In this document: positions 1-7,945 of the stretch, piece by piece
Position numbering within the stretch: the first letter of the stretch is position 1
How the letters are laid out: the number at the start of each line of letters is the position of its first letter
Origin: Candidatus Stoquefichus massiliensis AP9
GTDB taxonomy: Bacteria; Bacillota_I; Bacilli_A; Erysipelotrichales; Coprobacillaceae
Assembly (NCBI RefSeq): GCF_000455285.1
Contig: NZ_HG005284.1
Location: forward strand, 390,853 to 428,573
Direction: 5' to 3'
Length of the DNA: 37,721 bases
The notes under the pieces: generated by a model
Told to the model about the DNA's origin: nothing
The model's database searches: none
The model's input: only the letters and a program-made list of their open reading frames with translations
Position numbers and translations under genes: made by a program

Positions 1-5
1 TTCAT
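1..5 (-). CDS. Start codon of the next gene of the BceRS operon (partial)
   Basis: Read on the minus strand, an ATG lies at 5-3, seven bases after AAGGA and 25 bases after the histidine kinase stop codon. This is normal spacing for the next gene of the same operon. Only the start codon and two further bases are in the window, so the product cannot be read. In BceRS-type loci the next gene is usually the ABC transporter ATPase; that identity is inferred from context alone. Confidence 0.45.
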
Positions 6-30
6 TTTATTATCCTTACATTTATGTAAG

Positions 31-1014
31 TTATTCAACTTGCAATTTATCCACATGAAAATCAATAGAAACAATTGTACCCTTACCAACTGTAGAATCA
101 ATATGAATTTTATATCCTAGATTACAAATAATTTGATAACATAAATATAATCCCAATCCACTTGCTTTTTTATCTACTCTCCCATTATATCCTGTGAATC
201 CTTTTTCAAACACACGGGGTAAATCTTCTGATTTAATTCCTATACCTGTATCTTCAATATACAAAACTTCATCTTTTTCATAAATATGAATGATTCCATC
301 TTTGGTATATTTCAAAGCATTTGAAAGAATCTGTTCTATAACAAATGATATCCATTTTTCATCTGTTAATATATGTCTTTCAATTGTTTCTTTTTTTAAT
401 TTAATTTTCTTTTGAATAAAAAATGTAGCTTGTTTTCTAATCACTTCATTGACAATAGAATCTAAAGAATATTCTTTGATTCTCATATCTGAAGACATAT
501 GATCTATTTTAATATAATGCAAGACCATATCCACATATTGTTCTATTTTAAAGACTTGCATAAGTAAATCGTTATGAGGTTCACTTTGTGATTGAATCAA
601 TAAACGCAAAGCAGATATAGGTGTTTTAATTTGATGAACCCACAAAGTAAAATAATCCAACATATCATGATAGTCTTCATCATCCTGATTTTTTAATTCT
701 TTATGTAAATGATCTACTTTTGTTAATAATTCATGATAATACTCTTCTATTGCAGTTCTAGGTAATGGTAAATCTGACATATATACATTTTCAAGTGATA
801 ATATATATTGGAGCTGCTGACTTTGCTTATAAAATTTATAAAAATCAATGACTGTATAAATGAAAAGTAATGTTAAACTTAAGATTGCTGCGTAATGAAT
901 AGCATCTATCAAAGCACCATATAAATATAATATCAGATAGAATATCCCTACAATTAAGAAAGTATAAATATAAAATTGTTTACGATAACACAAATAATTC
1001 CATAGTTTATTCAT
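31..1014 (-). CDS. BceS-type intramembrane-sensing histidine kinase
   Basis: A sensor kinase that autophosphorylates on His and passes phosphate to the response regulator encoded just upstream. Two membrane helices (about residues 14-33 and 37-58) are joined by only a few residues, so there is almost no extracellular sensor. This is the hallmark of intramembrane-sensing kinases that read out a partner ABC transporter, usually for peptide-antibiotic stress. The DHp helix carries HQIKTP with the phospho-acceptor at about H127. The ATPase domain has the N box (EQILSNALKYTKDG), DTGIGI and GLGLYL. At 327 aa the length is normal for the family. Its start overlaps the stop of the regulator gene by 8 bp, which implies translational coupling. 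The specific BceS role is inferred from architecture; no transporter is visible in the window. Confidence 0.88.
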   Translation of the reverse strand: MNKLWNYLCYRKQFYIYTFLIVGIFYLILYLYGALIDAIHYAAILSLTLLFIYTVIDFYKFYKQSQQLQYILSLENVYMSDLPLPRTAIEEYYHELLTKVDHLHKELKNQDDEDYHDMLDYFTLWVHQIKTPISALRLLIQSQSEPHNDLLMQVFKIEQYVDMVLHYIKIDHMSSDMRIKEYSLDSIVNEVIRKQATFFIQKKIKLKKETIERHILTDEKWISFVIEQILSNALKYTKDGIIHIYEKDEVLYIEDTGIGIKSEDLPRVFEKGFTGYNGRVDKKASGLGLYLCYQIICNLGYKIHIDSTVGKGTIVSIDFHVDKLQVE

Positions 1015-1684
1015 AAGATAATTTATATCCTAAACCTTTCTTTGTTTGAATCAAAGAATCAATTCCAAAATCATCTAATTTCTTTCTTAATCTATTCATA
1101 TTCACACTTAAAGTATTATCATCAACAAATTGATCACTTTGCCATAATGCTATCATTAAATCATCTCTAGAAACAAATGTTTCTGATTTTTCAAACAACA
1201 TTTGTATAATCTTTAATTCATTCTTTGTTAGTTCAATCGTTTGATTTTGATATGAGATGGTTGCTTCTAAAATATTTAAAACCAAATCTTTATATGTTAA
1301 AATATGGAATTGTTTTGAAAAGGAATATGTTCTTCTAAGTATAGCTTGTACTTTGGCAGTTAAAACATTCAAATCAAATGGTTTATTGATGAAATCATCA
1401 GCACCCATATTCATCGCCATTACAATATTCATATTTTCATTTGTTGATGAAATAAAGATAATGGGAATTTCTGAGACTTTACGCATCTCCTGACACCAAT
1501 GATAACCATTATAACAAGGTAATGATATATCCAATAAAACAAGCGCCGGCTGTTCTTTCATAAAGATATCCATAATATTCTCAAAGTCTTCGACAACATA
1601 GACTTCATAATTCCATTTTTCTAAATGCTTCTTTAATGTTGATGATATGATTTCATCATCCTCTACAATCATAATCTTTTGCAT
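1007..1684 (-). CDS. OmpR/PhoB-family response regulator (BceR-like)
   Basis: A DNA-binding response regulator of 225 aa. The receiver domain begins MQKIMIVEDDEI and has the acidic pair at residues 9-10, the phospho-acceptor D52 in LLDISLP, and the conserved Lys in INKPF. A winged-helix domain (about 125-225) ends with the usual DNNTLSVNMNRLRKKL recognition helix and GLGYKL wing. The frame is open further upstream to 1726. I chose the start at 1684 because an RBS (GCGAGGTG) sits seven bases before it and the receiver fold starts there. It is the first gene of the operon with the kinase and probably a transporter. A dyad next to its promoter suggests autoregulation. Confidence 0.9.
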   Translation of the reverse strand: MQKIMIVEDDEIISSTLKKHLEKWNYEVYVVEDFENIMDIFMKEQPALVLLDISLPCYNGYHWCQEMRKVSEIPIIFISSTNENMNIVMAMNMGADDFINKPFDLNVLTAKVQAILRRTYSFSKQFHILTYKDLVLNILEATISYQNQTIELTKNELKIIQMLFEKSETFVSRDDLMIALWQSDQFVDDNTLSVNMNRLRKKLDDFGIDSLIQTKKGLGYKLSYE

Positions 1685-1703
1685 AAGTTTCACCTCGCTA
1701 CCC

Positions 1704-1735
1704 ATTATATCATATTTATCAAACATATGATAAAT
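1704..1735 (-). promoter_or_regulatory. Extended -10 promoter and dyad operator of the two-component operon
   Basis: Minus-strand TATAAT lies at 1709-1704, preceded by TGA to give an extended -10 (TGnTATAAT). Just upstream, covering the -35 position, is an exact inverted repeat ATTTATCA-N6-TGATAAAT (1714-1735). A perfect 8-bp dyad at -35 is a natural site for the operon's own response regulator. The binding partner is inferred. Confidence 0.55.
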
Positions 1736-1950
1736 TTACATTCTTTAGTTGTTGTTTTTCAATTTTATCTTATGCTTTTATCATTATTTTATCTCTCTTT
1801 TATTACATTACAATTATTTATATGAATCATATTTTTTGTTTTCATTGAGAAAAATATATGAAACAAATTTATTAACAACTTGAGATTTTGCAGCCTTATT
1901 TTCATGTTACAATCTGTTTAGCATTTATTACCTCGAAAGGATGTGGTAGA

Positions 1951-2022
1951 GTGCTAGATATTTTAGCAACAATTGCCATTGCAGTGATAGGTGATGTGAT
2001 TTCGTATTTTATCATTTTATAA
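1951..2022 (+). CDS. Candidate 23-residue hydrophobic peptide
   Basis: A GTG-started frame of 23 codons encodes one almost wholly hydrophobic segment with two Asp residues (begins VLDILATIAIAVIG, ends SYFIIL). It is preceded by AAAGGATGTGG at RBS distance and by an extended -10 (TGTTACAAT, 1905-1913) with a weak -35. It lies alone in a 373-bp gap between the two-component operon and the WYL operon. The composition matches the very short single-helix membrane peptides of Firmicutes, some of which are type I toxins. I cannot assign a family. No antitoxin RNA can be demonstrated by eye. The rest of the gap (1736-1880, 2023-2099) shows no gene. Confidence 0.4.
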   Translation: MLDILATIAIAVIGDVISYFIIL

Positions 2023-2099
2023 CTTGAACAAGCACATTGTAGAAAACACTGAAAACCAGATTATATTATCATACTTCTCCTTATATTTTAATTAGTAAA

Positions 2100-3086
2100 C
2101 TATTCATATAACATAGCCATTTTATTTATACGTCTTTTCATTTCTTGCTGTAAACTTTCAGGTGTAATAACCTTCACTTGATCTTGTAACATCATTAACC
2201 AACCAATTAATCCATCAGAAATAGGCGTATCTGTAATGGTAATTAAATATTGTTGCTGATAGAGTTTTTGTACCTCAATTTCTGTTCCAAATCGAGAAAC
2301 TAATTCTCTTAATAATTTATAATGGCATTCTAATTGAATGGTTGCTCTTTGTTGTGATATGTACATATTGGTTGTTTTTTCTATTTCATCAGTGAGATCA
2401 AATTGCTCTCTAATATCTAAATAATGATAATGAACAGTTTGAATTAAACGCATACGATCAATACGGTATGTTGATAATTCATTTTTAAATTTATCATTAT
2501 ATCCTATGACATAATAATGATTATTTTGAGAAACAATCTGATATGGAGAAATGATATATTGGTTATTTTTATTACCATTTTGTGAAGGAACTTCTTTTAG
2601 ATGATTATATTGAACAGTATAATTAATATATTGAAAAGAAATAACAGATTTATTTTCTATAGCTTTCATAATTGTTGTAAGATTGAGAAACAAAGAAAAC
2701 TGTAATGTACGTTTTGATGGCTCAAAACGTACAAGACGAAGTTGTTGTGAGTATGATGATAATGATAGTAATTTATTCTGTAAAATATGCTTATCTTCAT
2801 TCTTTAAATCTTGATGAAAGACAATACTATCAAGAATAAATTGTAATTCACCATCCTCAAAAAAATCTGTTTGTATTCTATAGCCAATACTCTTAATAGC
2901 AACAACTATATTTCCATGTATCCATTCATAAAAGAAATCATTAATATTTTGAACACACGAACGAACTGTTTTAATATCTATATATATTTCATATTTTTTT
3001 AATTCCATCAAAATATCTTTAGCAGAAATCCCTTTACTTTGATTCTCTAATATGATTTTAAACACATAATACATCCTTTTCCCCAT
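2100..3086 (-). CDS. YafY-type transcriptional regulator with WYL domain
   Basis: A 328-aa regulator. The N-terminal winged HTH (about residues 5-70) contains ILENQSKGISAKDILMELKKY. The WYL ligand-binding domain (about 140-220) contains the ISPYQIVSQNNHYYVIGYN segment typical of this fold, followed by a C-terminal WCX-like extension. WYL regulators sense nucleic-acid or nucleotide ligands and often control stress or defence genes; the ligand here is unknown. AGGAGG precedes the ATG by six bases. The gene starts 9 bp after the stop of the upstream 201-aa gene, so the two are probably one transcript. No obvious target gene lies next to it except its own operon. Confidence 0.85.
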   Translation of the reverse strand: MGKRMYYVFKIILENQSKGISAKDILMELKKYEIYIDIKTVRSCVQNINDFFYEWIHGNIVVAIKSIGYRIQTDFFEDGELQFILDSIVFHQDLKNEDKHILQNKLLSLSSYSQQLRLVRFEPSKRTLQFSLFLNLTTIMKAIENKSVISFQYINYTVQYNHLKEVPSQNGNKNNQYIISPYQIVSQNNHYYVIGYNDKFKNELSTYRIDRMRLIQTVHYHYLDIREQFDLTDEIEKTTNMYISQQRATIQLECHYKLLRELVSRFGTEIEVQKLYQQQYLITITDTPISDGLIGWLMMLQDQVKVITPESLQQEMKRRINKMAMLYE

Positions 3087-3095
3087 ATAATCCTC

Positions 3096-3701
3096 CTAAT
3101 GACTTGTTGCTAATTGATATCCTTTTCTTTGTTTATTATAATGTCTCATTAATGAAACATAATCATAAACACTATAACTACATAATAAATCTAATAATTT
3201 TTCATCTTGACAGTCAGGTAATAATTTTAAATATTGATAGGCCAAATGATATTGATCTTCTAATAAACATATTTTTGCACATTCTTGAGGTTCTACTTCA
3301 TAACGTACATATAAAGTCTGAATAAACTTAGAGAATGACGTTGTTTGAAAATCTATTAAATGTCTGATAACACAATATTCATTAATTGTAATTGTCTTTT
3401 TAGATATTTTTGTAAACAATTGTTTTTTCAGATCAGTAAAACTTTGATAATGAAATAAAGCATTCATCATAATCAAATGATATTCTAACTGATCATAATC
3501 CGATGATTTGTATAGTGCATGTAATGCATATACAAATATTTTTTTATTCATTGTTCCATCATTAATGAAGTTTTCAAATGATTGTATAGTCATACAATCA
3601 TTAATCATCATTAAAATCTTTTGATCTTGAATAATTTTATTTAAATATTTTTTCTTTTGTCCTAATGTTACATGATTTAATGTTTGATAATCTTGTCTCA
3701 T
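3096..3701 (-). CDS. Uncharacterised helical protein encoded with the WYL regulator
   Basis: A soluble protein of 201 aa that I do not recognise. It is rich in Leu, Tyr, Gln and His, has no signal peptide or membrane segment, and looks all-helical with possible repeat-like helical pairs (for example EYHLIMMNALFHYQSF, QYHLAYQYLKLLPD). An in-frame ATG exists at 3725, but AAGGAGATGAG lies eight bases before the ATG at 3701, which decides the start. It is the first gene of a two-gene transcript with the WYL regulator, so a shared sensing or effector role is likely, but its function is unknown. Confidence 0.7.
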   Translation of the reverse strand: MRQDYQTLNHVTLGQKKKYLNKIIQDQKILMMINDCMTIQSFENFINDGTMNKKIFVYALHALYKSSDYDQLEYHLIMMNALFHYQSFTDLKKQLFTKISKKTITINEYCVIRHLIDFQTTSFSKFIQTLYVRYEVEPQECAKICLLEDQYHLAYQYLKLLPDCQDEKLLDLLCSYSVYDYVSLMRHYNKQRKGYQLATSH

Positions 3702-3752
3702 AATCTCATCTCCTTGTATTTTCATTATACTAAGTTTACGTATGAGACATCG

Positions 3753-3785
3753 ATTATATACCTATTTTAACACCGTTTTTTCGGT
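3753..3785 (-). promoter_or_regulatory. Possible promoter and operator of the WYL operon
   Basis: Minus-strand TATAAT lies at 3758-3753, with a small dyad ACCG-N6-CGGT (3772-3785) at the -35 position. A second TATAAT is at 3729-3724, very close to the RBS. Neither has a good -35 hexamer, consistent with a regulated promoter. The dyad could be an autoregulatory site but is short. Confidence 0.3.
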
Positions 3786-3888
3786 TTTGTTATACTTTTT
3801 AGTGATTTTTTAAAAATTACTGTTTTTAGATAGCTTTTCTCTCTGAATGTACAATGACAATTATAAATATATACTTTTTTCTTGTAAA

Positions 3889-3917
3889 CAAAAAAAACTG
3901 TAGATATGACTCTACAG
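3889..3917 (-). terminator. Intrinsic terminator at the end of the tail/lysis operon
   Basis: An inverted repeat CTGTAGA-N6-TCTACAG (3898-3917) is followed on the minus strand by a run of eight T. It lies 50 bp after the endolysin stop codon and ends the phage-derived transcript. It marks the approximate left limit of the island. Confidence 0.8.
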
Positions 3918-3966
3918 CTTGAATAAATATTTAACACATAACATCTCTTTTCCTATTGAATAAAGT

Positions 3967-4839
3967 TTATTCTATAGAAATCATAAGTTTTGTTATAGGA
4001 TGACTCATCATACCAGCATAACCATCTTGACCACTTATGGTTTCTGTATCATATTGCCAACCATAATTTGTTTTATATTTTGCTCGTAAATATGGACGAA
4101 TATTATCAGGTGTGTAATAGTAAATTTGTACAGCATCTATTTCTTTATGATTTCCTGCATACCCAGTTTGATAATTATGAATATCATAATCAGTTATCCA
4201 ATTTAGCCATGATCCACCCTTAATATGTACTCTATATTTTATATGACCATTATCTACTTTCATAGCAATTGCTATAATTGGACTATCTTGATAACCAGCA
4301 TAATCTTCCAAGTTTCTGACTTCAGGTAACCAATCATGTTTCTTTGTTTTGACACGATAATAGACATTTACTTTTTGTTTGTTATTTTGATTTTCAGTAT
4401 AATCAATATAACAATCTAACCTTCCACACTTACTCCACTTTCTTTCATGCAAATGAAAATGATTTATTATACCACAACCTTGACAATAGGTTTTCTGTAT
4501 ACCATTTTCCCATATTGGACTAGATTCTATTACAATACCATTACCAATATATATACCAATATGACCTTTCATCCAAACAAGCCATCCCTTTTGAATTTTA
4601 GAAAAATCTGATGTCACACGTGAACATTTTGAAATCATTGTATCAGCATTGATATCTAAAACACCATGACTTCCATATTTTCCATTTCCAGGATAACCCC
4701 AAAGTATTCCTTTGATTAATCCCGAACAGTCACACAATAAATATTTTCCATTTTGACTATTCATAAATTTCCCTAATTTGTAAAGAGTAGGTAATTTCTC
4801 AACCTCTACAGCTTTATTTATAAAATCCTGTACTTTCAT
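3967..4839 (-). CDS. Endolysin: NlpC/P60 peptidase with C-terminal wall-binding repeats
   Basis: A cell-wall hydrolase of 290 aa that opens the host wall at the end of the lytic programme. The N-terminal domain has the NlpC/P60 signature: catalytic C38 in CDCSGLIKG and H93 in KGHIGIYIG. From about residue 155 to the end lies a tryptophan/tyrosine-rich wall-binding region with repeated units (HDWLPEVRNLEDYAGYQDSP, then SWLNWITDY...GYAGN, then YGWQYDTETISGQDGYAG). This kind of tail is common in clostridial and gut Firmicute phage lysins. There is no signal peptide, as expected for holin-dependent export. In-frame starts also exist at 4848 (GTG) and 4845 (ATG, overlapping the upstream stop as TGATG). 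The ATG at 4839 has the better RBS spacing (AAAGGTG, about 7 bases). Confidence 0.88.
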   Translation of the reverse strand: MKVQDFINKAVEVEKLPTLYKLGKFMNSQNGKYLLCDCSGLIKGILWGYPGNGKYGSHGVLDINADTMISKCSRVTSDFSKIQKGWLVWMKGHIGIYIGNGIVIESSPIWENGIQKTYCQGCGIINHFHLHERKWSKCGRLDCYIDYTENQNNKQKVNVYYRVKTKKHDWLPEVRNLEDYAGYQDSPIIAIAMKVDNGHIKYRVHIKGGSWLNWITDYDIHNYQTGYAGNHKEIDAVQIYYYTPDNIRPYLRAKYKTNYGWQYDTETISGQDGYAGMMSHPITKLMISIE

Positions 4840-4844
4840 AAACA

Positions 4845-5132
4845 TCACCTTTCTTTTAATTCATCAATACGTTTCCATATTGTATTAATTTCTATTCTTT
4901 GTTTGATTTGTTCTTGATTTATTTTTTCTATTTGATTATTCATTGCTTTGATATCTGATCTTGTCTCATTTGTTATAGAACAAATTTGTTCTAATTTTAT
5001 ATTAGCTTTCATAAGTTCTCTGCTTTCTTCTTTTGTATCTTTCTTACGATTTGAAAAGAAGTTAATTGCATGAAAACAAAACAATATCACAGTCATCAAA
5101 AATGTAATACTTATTGTTGTTTCGGGTGCCAT
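4845..5132 (-). CDS. XhlA-like lysis-cassette membrane protein
   Basis: A 95-aa protein with one N-terminal membrane helix (about residues 7-25), a basic stop-transfer (NRKKD), then a long coiled coil (about 35-93) ending KRIDELKER. This plan, one membrane anchor plus a coiled coil next to holin and endolysin genes, is that of XhlA/haemolysin-type lysis proteins of Firmicute phages. AAGGTGAAGTC precedes the ATG. It sits between the holin and the endolysin with only a few bases on each side. Its exact role (holin partner, or envelope connector) is inferred from position. Confidence 0.6.
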   Translation of the reverse strand: MAPETTISITFLMTVILFCFHAINFFSNRKKDTKEESRELMKANIKLEQICSITNETRSDIKAMNNQIEKINQEQIKQRIEINTIWKRIDELKER

Positions 5133-5142
5133 GACTTCACCT

Positions 5143-5352
5143 TCATTCGTGATCTAATTCTGGCAACCCAGCAATACTTGTCAAAAAAGATGTGATTCCT
5201 GCAAGTAATGTTGCAGAAACTAAAATACTCCATGATACATCACTAATGACAACTGAAGTCCCGATCAATCCTACTGCAGTCTGAGCCATTGTCTTCATTG
5301 CTCTTATTCCTGCTGCTTTCATCCATTTCTTAAAATCATATTTTTTAATCAT
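5143..5352 (-). CDS. Phage holin (r1t-like)
   Basis: A small membrane protein of 69 aa that forms the pore through which the endolysin leaves the cell. Two hydrophobic segments (about residues 20-38 and 43-61: TAVGLIGTSVVI, SWSILVSATLLAGITSFLTS) follow a basic N-terminus (MIKKYDFKKWMKAAGIRAMK). The pattern resembles r1t-type holins. AGAGGAGG lies at proper distance from the ATG at 5352; the frame is open to 5379 but without an RBS. First of three lysis genes. Confidence 0.75.
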   Translation of the reverse strand: MIKKYDFKKWMKAAGIRAMKTMAQTAVGLIGTSVVISDVSWSILVSATLLAGITSFLTSIAGLPELDHE

Positions 5353-5390
5353 ATTATTCCTCCTCTTTACAAAAGGCACTCATAGAGTGC

Positions 5391-7934
5391 CTAGAATGAT
5401 TTTTTTAATTCAATCATTTCTTTTTTTAGATTATTAATTTCTTCTTGTTGCTGATCGACTTTTTTATATAGTTTTTGAATCATATATGTATTTAATGCAA
5501 TGAGTTCACTATAAGACACTCCATAAGAATCTTTTGAATTTCCATCATTATCAATATAATACTGATGCCCAACAAACTGTAATACTCCTTCTGTTATACC
5601 CAATTCTTCTAAACATCCAACAATATCTTGTGCTATAAATCCAAAATGTGTTTGATTGTCTTTTTCATCTTTTCTGCAATATGATACCGGCTTTAAACGA
5701 TGAAATATAAGTGAGTAAATATCATTTCCATATATTTGAATTTTATTTGCCTCATCCATGTAAATAATATCCCTTTTAACTCGTCTATCTGATTCATAAT
5801 TTGGTGCTAATTTTGTATACACATTATAAAATCTATTACCATATTTTCCTAAAGTACATTTACCATCATATTCTGGATGAACAAACATACTATAAGTTGA
5901 ACTGCCAGTGTCCGGATTAAAATATATATTTTCACCTGCCATTTTAAAATCTATAGCTCTTCCAAACACCCTCGTTGTTTTATTATTTACATAACTGCCA
6001 TATCCATAATCCAGTCCATTGGTTGTAGACCCAAAACTAATCGCATCAAATTCTCTTAATAGAAATCTGTAATCTGATCGTATGTCCCCACCTGTGTAAA
6101 TGCTTTTGTTGTTATATGAGCGTAACCATGATGAATCCTCCATATACCATCCACCACCATAACTTGCATTATACCATCCTTGATTACCATATGTATAAAG
6201 CCAGCCATTTGATAATACTAAGTCTGCTCCTGAAATATTAGTTCCACTACCTGTAGGTTTTAATGCCATTAATGACGTATTATTTCCATACCATGTAAAT
6301 TTACTTGTTGTATCATCACCTATTGTATTTCTTAATTCTATATCATCATTTCCATTGACAATCCATTGCATATTATACCAGTCTGTCTGACCATCAATAG
6401 ACATCAATGTTCTATTATTGGGTGAAGTTGGAAAATATAATTTATTAACTCTCAGTTCCCCATTTGAAGATGCAATATTAGACAAATCAAATACTTCCCC
6501 ATTACTCTTGATAATACGATTCCTTTCTGATTTTAAATCCCATATAAAATCAACAGTATTGTCAAAAAGCGAATATCCACCAAAAGCAATTCCTTTCTTA
6601 TTTGCCTTAACATTCATAATTTTCTCAGATGTTCCTATCTCTATTGTAACTTCTGCATAACCACCTAAGACATCAGTTACTTTGCCATAGATATTCCATT
6701 TTTTATCAGTACTTAAAGTTTCATTTCCTAAAATCACACTTGCTCCACTTGCACAGGTTGTATCGACATATGATGTTGTAAGAATTTGAAAAATTTTAGA
6801 TGCTATATAATTTTTTGAAGCAATGTTTTGAAATCCATATGTAGGCGTTACTTTTAAACATGTTCCAGATGTTGTAATATTTCCATTTTTATCACATCGT
6901 TCAACTGCAAGACTTAATGATGGTGATTCATAATCATAAATTGTTATTGTAACATCCTTTGAAGTACTTCTTCCTCGACTGTCTGTAACTGTTGCTGTAA
7001 ATGTTAGTGTAAAAGTTGTATGATTACCATCGCTCACAAAAGGTCCAAATGTTGCCGAATTGGCTCCAGAACTAAATCCAGCACCACTTATGTTATAACT
7101 TCTTATTGTCGATCCATAAATTCCAGCTGCACTTGTGATGTCAAGTTTAACTTTAGAATATCTTTCAACATATATTCCAAACCCACTAGGAACACCATTA
7201 TCAATTTTTGTTGCACCGAAATTAAAAGTAGGAATAGCACTTGCAGGTAAGTTAACAGTAAAATTAATATACTTATCTTCTCCTATCTGTGTAGAACCAT
7301 TAAAAGTTCTTAAAATAAGTGTGCCTGTTCCACTTGTTGCATTAGGAATCTGATTAGCCAATGCCCATGGCACTGTCCATGTTGTGGATGTTCCTACACC
7401 ACTTGCTATCCCTTGCCAACTCAAATTACCAAAAGAATACCATAATTGATGAGTAAATGATGAACTAGCTCTATTAATATTAATTGTCATAGCACTTCCA
7501 ATTGTATTTCCACTTATCGTACCAAATGAACTTGCTCTTGGGATTGTATCCAATGTTTGTGACCCACTCAAACTCATACTTGAAAGACTTGATCCACTCC
7601 ATGTAATTTTAATATTAAATGTTGAACTTACACTAAACGATTTGGTTCCATCTGCATTATGTCCAATTGTTGTAGAGCCACTTGCAATCTGTTTCTTACC
7701 AGAACTTCCGCTTGCTCCACCTGTATAATTTCCACTATATGATGAGCCATTGACATTAACTGACCAACTTTTACTAGCACTGAAATTTAAAGAAGCATTC
7801 CAGTTAAGATACAATTTCCATGAAATTGTACTTTTATTATTTGATACATCAACACTCGACCTTGACCATTCAAATGTTAGCCATAAATGATTGCCACCAT
7901 ATTTACCACCTGTTATTGTTCCACTTGTTGCCAT
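5391..7934 (-). CDS. Tail fibre/receptor-binding protein: DUF859-like body and S74 chaperone
   Basis: A structural fibre of 847 aa. The first ~550 residues are Ser/Thr/Gly-rich beta-structure beginning MATSGTITGGKYGGNHLWLT and resemble the DUF859 siphovirus structural family. The C-terminal ~130 residues are an intramolecular chaperone of peptidase family S74, with the signature SDRRVKRDI near residue 715. The Ser and Lys there are five positions apart, as in the self-cleaving endosialidase-type dyad, followed by HFGFIAQDI and YSELIALNTYMIQKLYKKV with a final trimeric coiled coil. The chaperone drives trimer folding and then cuts itself off, so the mature fibre should be shorter by this domain. 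AGGAGGGG precedes the ATG. Last structural gene before the lysis cassette, as expected for a receptor-binding protein. Confidence 0.85.
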   Translation of the reverse strand: MATSGTITGGKYGGNHLWLTFEWSRSSVDVSNNKSTISWKLYLNWNASLNFSASKSWSVNVNGSSYSGNYTGGASGSSGKKQIASGSTTIGHNADGTKSFSVSSTFNIKITWSGSSLSSMSLSGSQTLDTIPRASSFGTISGNTIGSAMTININRASSSFTHQLWYSFGNLSWQGIASGVGTSTTWTVPWALANQIPNATSGTGTLILRTFNGSTQIGEDKYINFTVNLPASAIPTFNFGATKIDNGVPSGFGIYVERYSKVKLDITSAAGIYGSTIRSYNISGAGFSSGANSATFGPFVSDGNHTTFTLTFTATVTDSRGRSTSKDVTITIYDYESPSLSLAVERCDKNGNITTSGTCLKVTPTYGFQNIASKNYIASKIFQILTTSYVDTTCASGASVILGNETLSTDKKWNIYGKVTDVLGGYAEVTIEIGTSEKIMNVKANKKGIAFGGYSLFDNTVDFIWDLKSERNRIIKSNGEVFDLSNIASSNGELRVNKLYFPTSPNNRTLMSIDGQTDWYNMQWIVNGNDDIELRNTIGDDTTSKFTWYGNNTSLMALKPTGSGTNISGADLVLSNGWLYTYGNQGWYNASYGGGWYMEDSSWLRSYNNKSIYTGGDIRSDYRFLLREFDAISFGSTTNGLDYGYGSYVNNKTTRVFGRAIDFKMAGENIYFNPDTGSSTYSMFVHPEYDGKCTLGKYGNRFYNVYTKLAPNYESDRRVKRDIIYMDEANKIQIYGNDIYSLIFHRLKPVSYCRKDEKDNQTHFGFIAQDIVGCLEELGITEGVLQFVGHQYYIDNDGNSKDSYGVSYSELIALNTYMIQKLYKKVDQQQEEINNLKKEMIELKKSF

Positions 7935-7945
7935 TTTATCCCCTC

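Noticed and set aside
1257-1493. Plus-strand frame of 78 codons opposite the response regulator
   Set aside because: Shadow of the regulator gene; no RBS and no domain.
7020-7353. Plus-strand open frames opposite the fibre gene
   Set aside because: They are antisense to a well-supported fibre gene, lack RBSs, and arise from its Ser/Thr/Gly-rich codon use.
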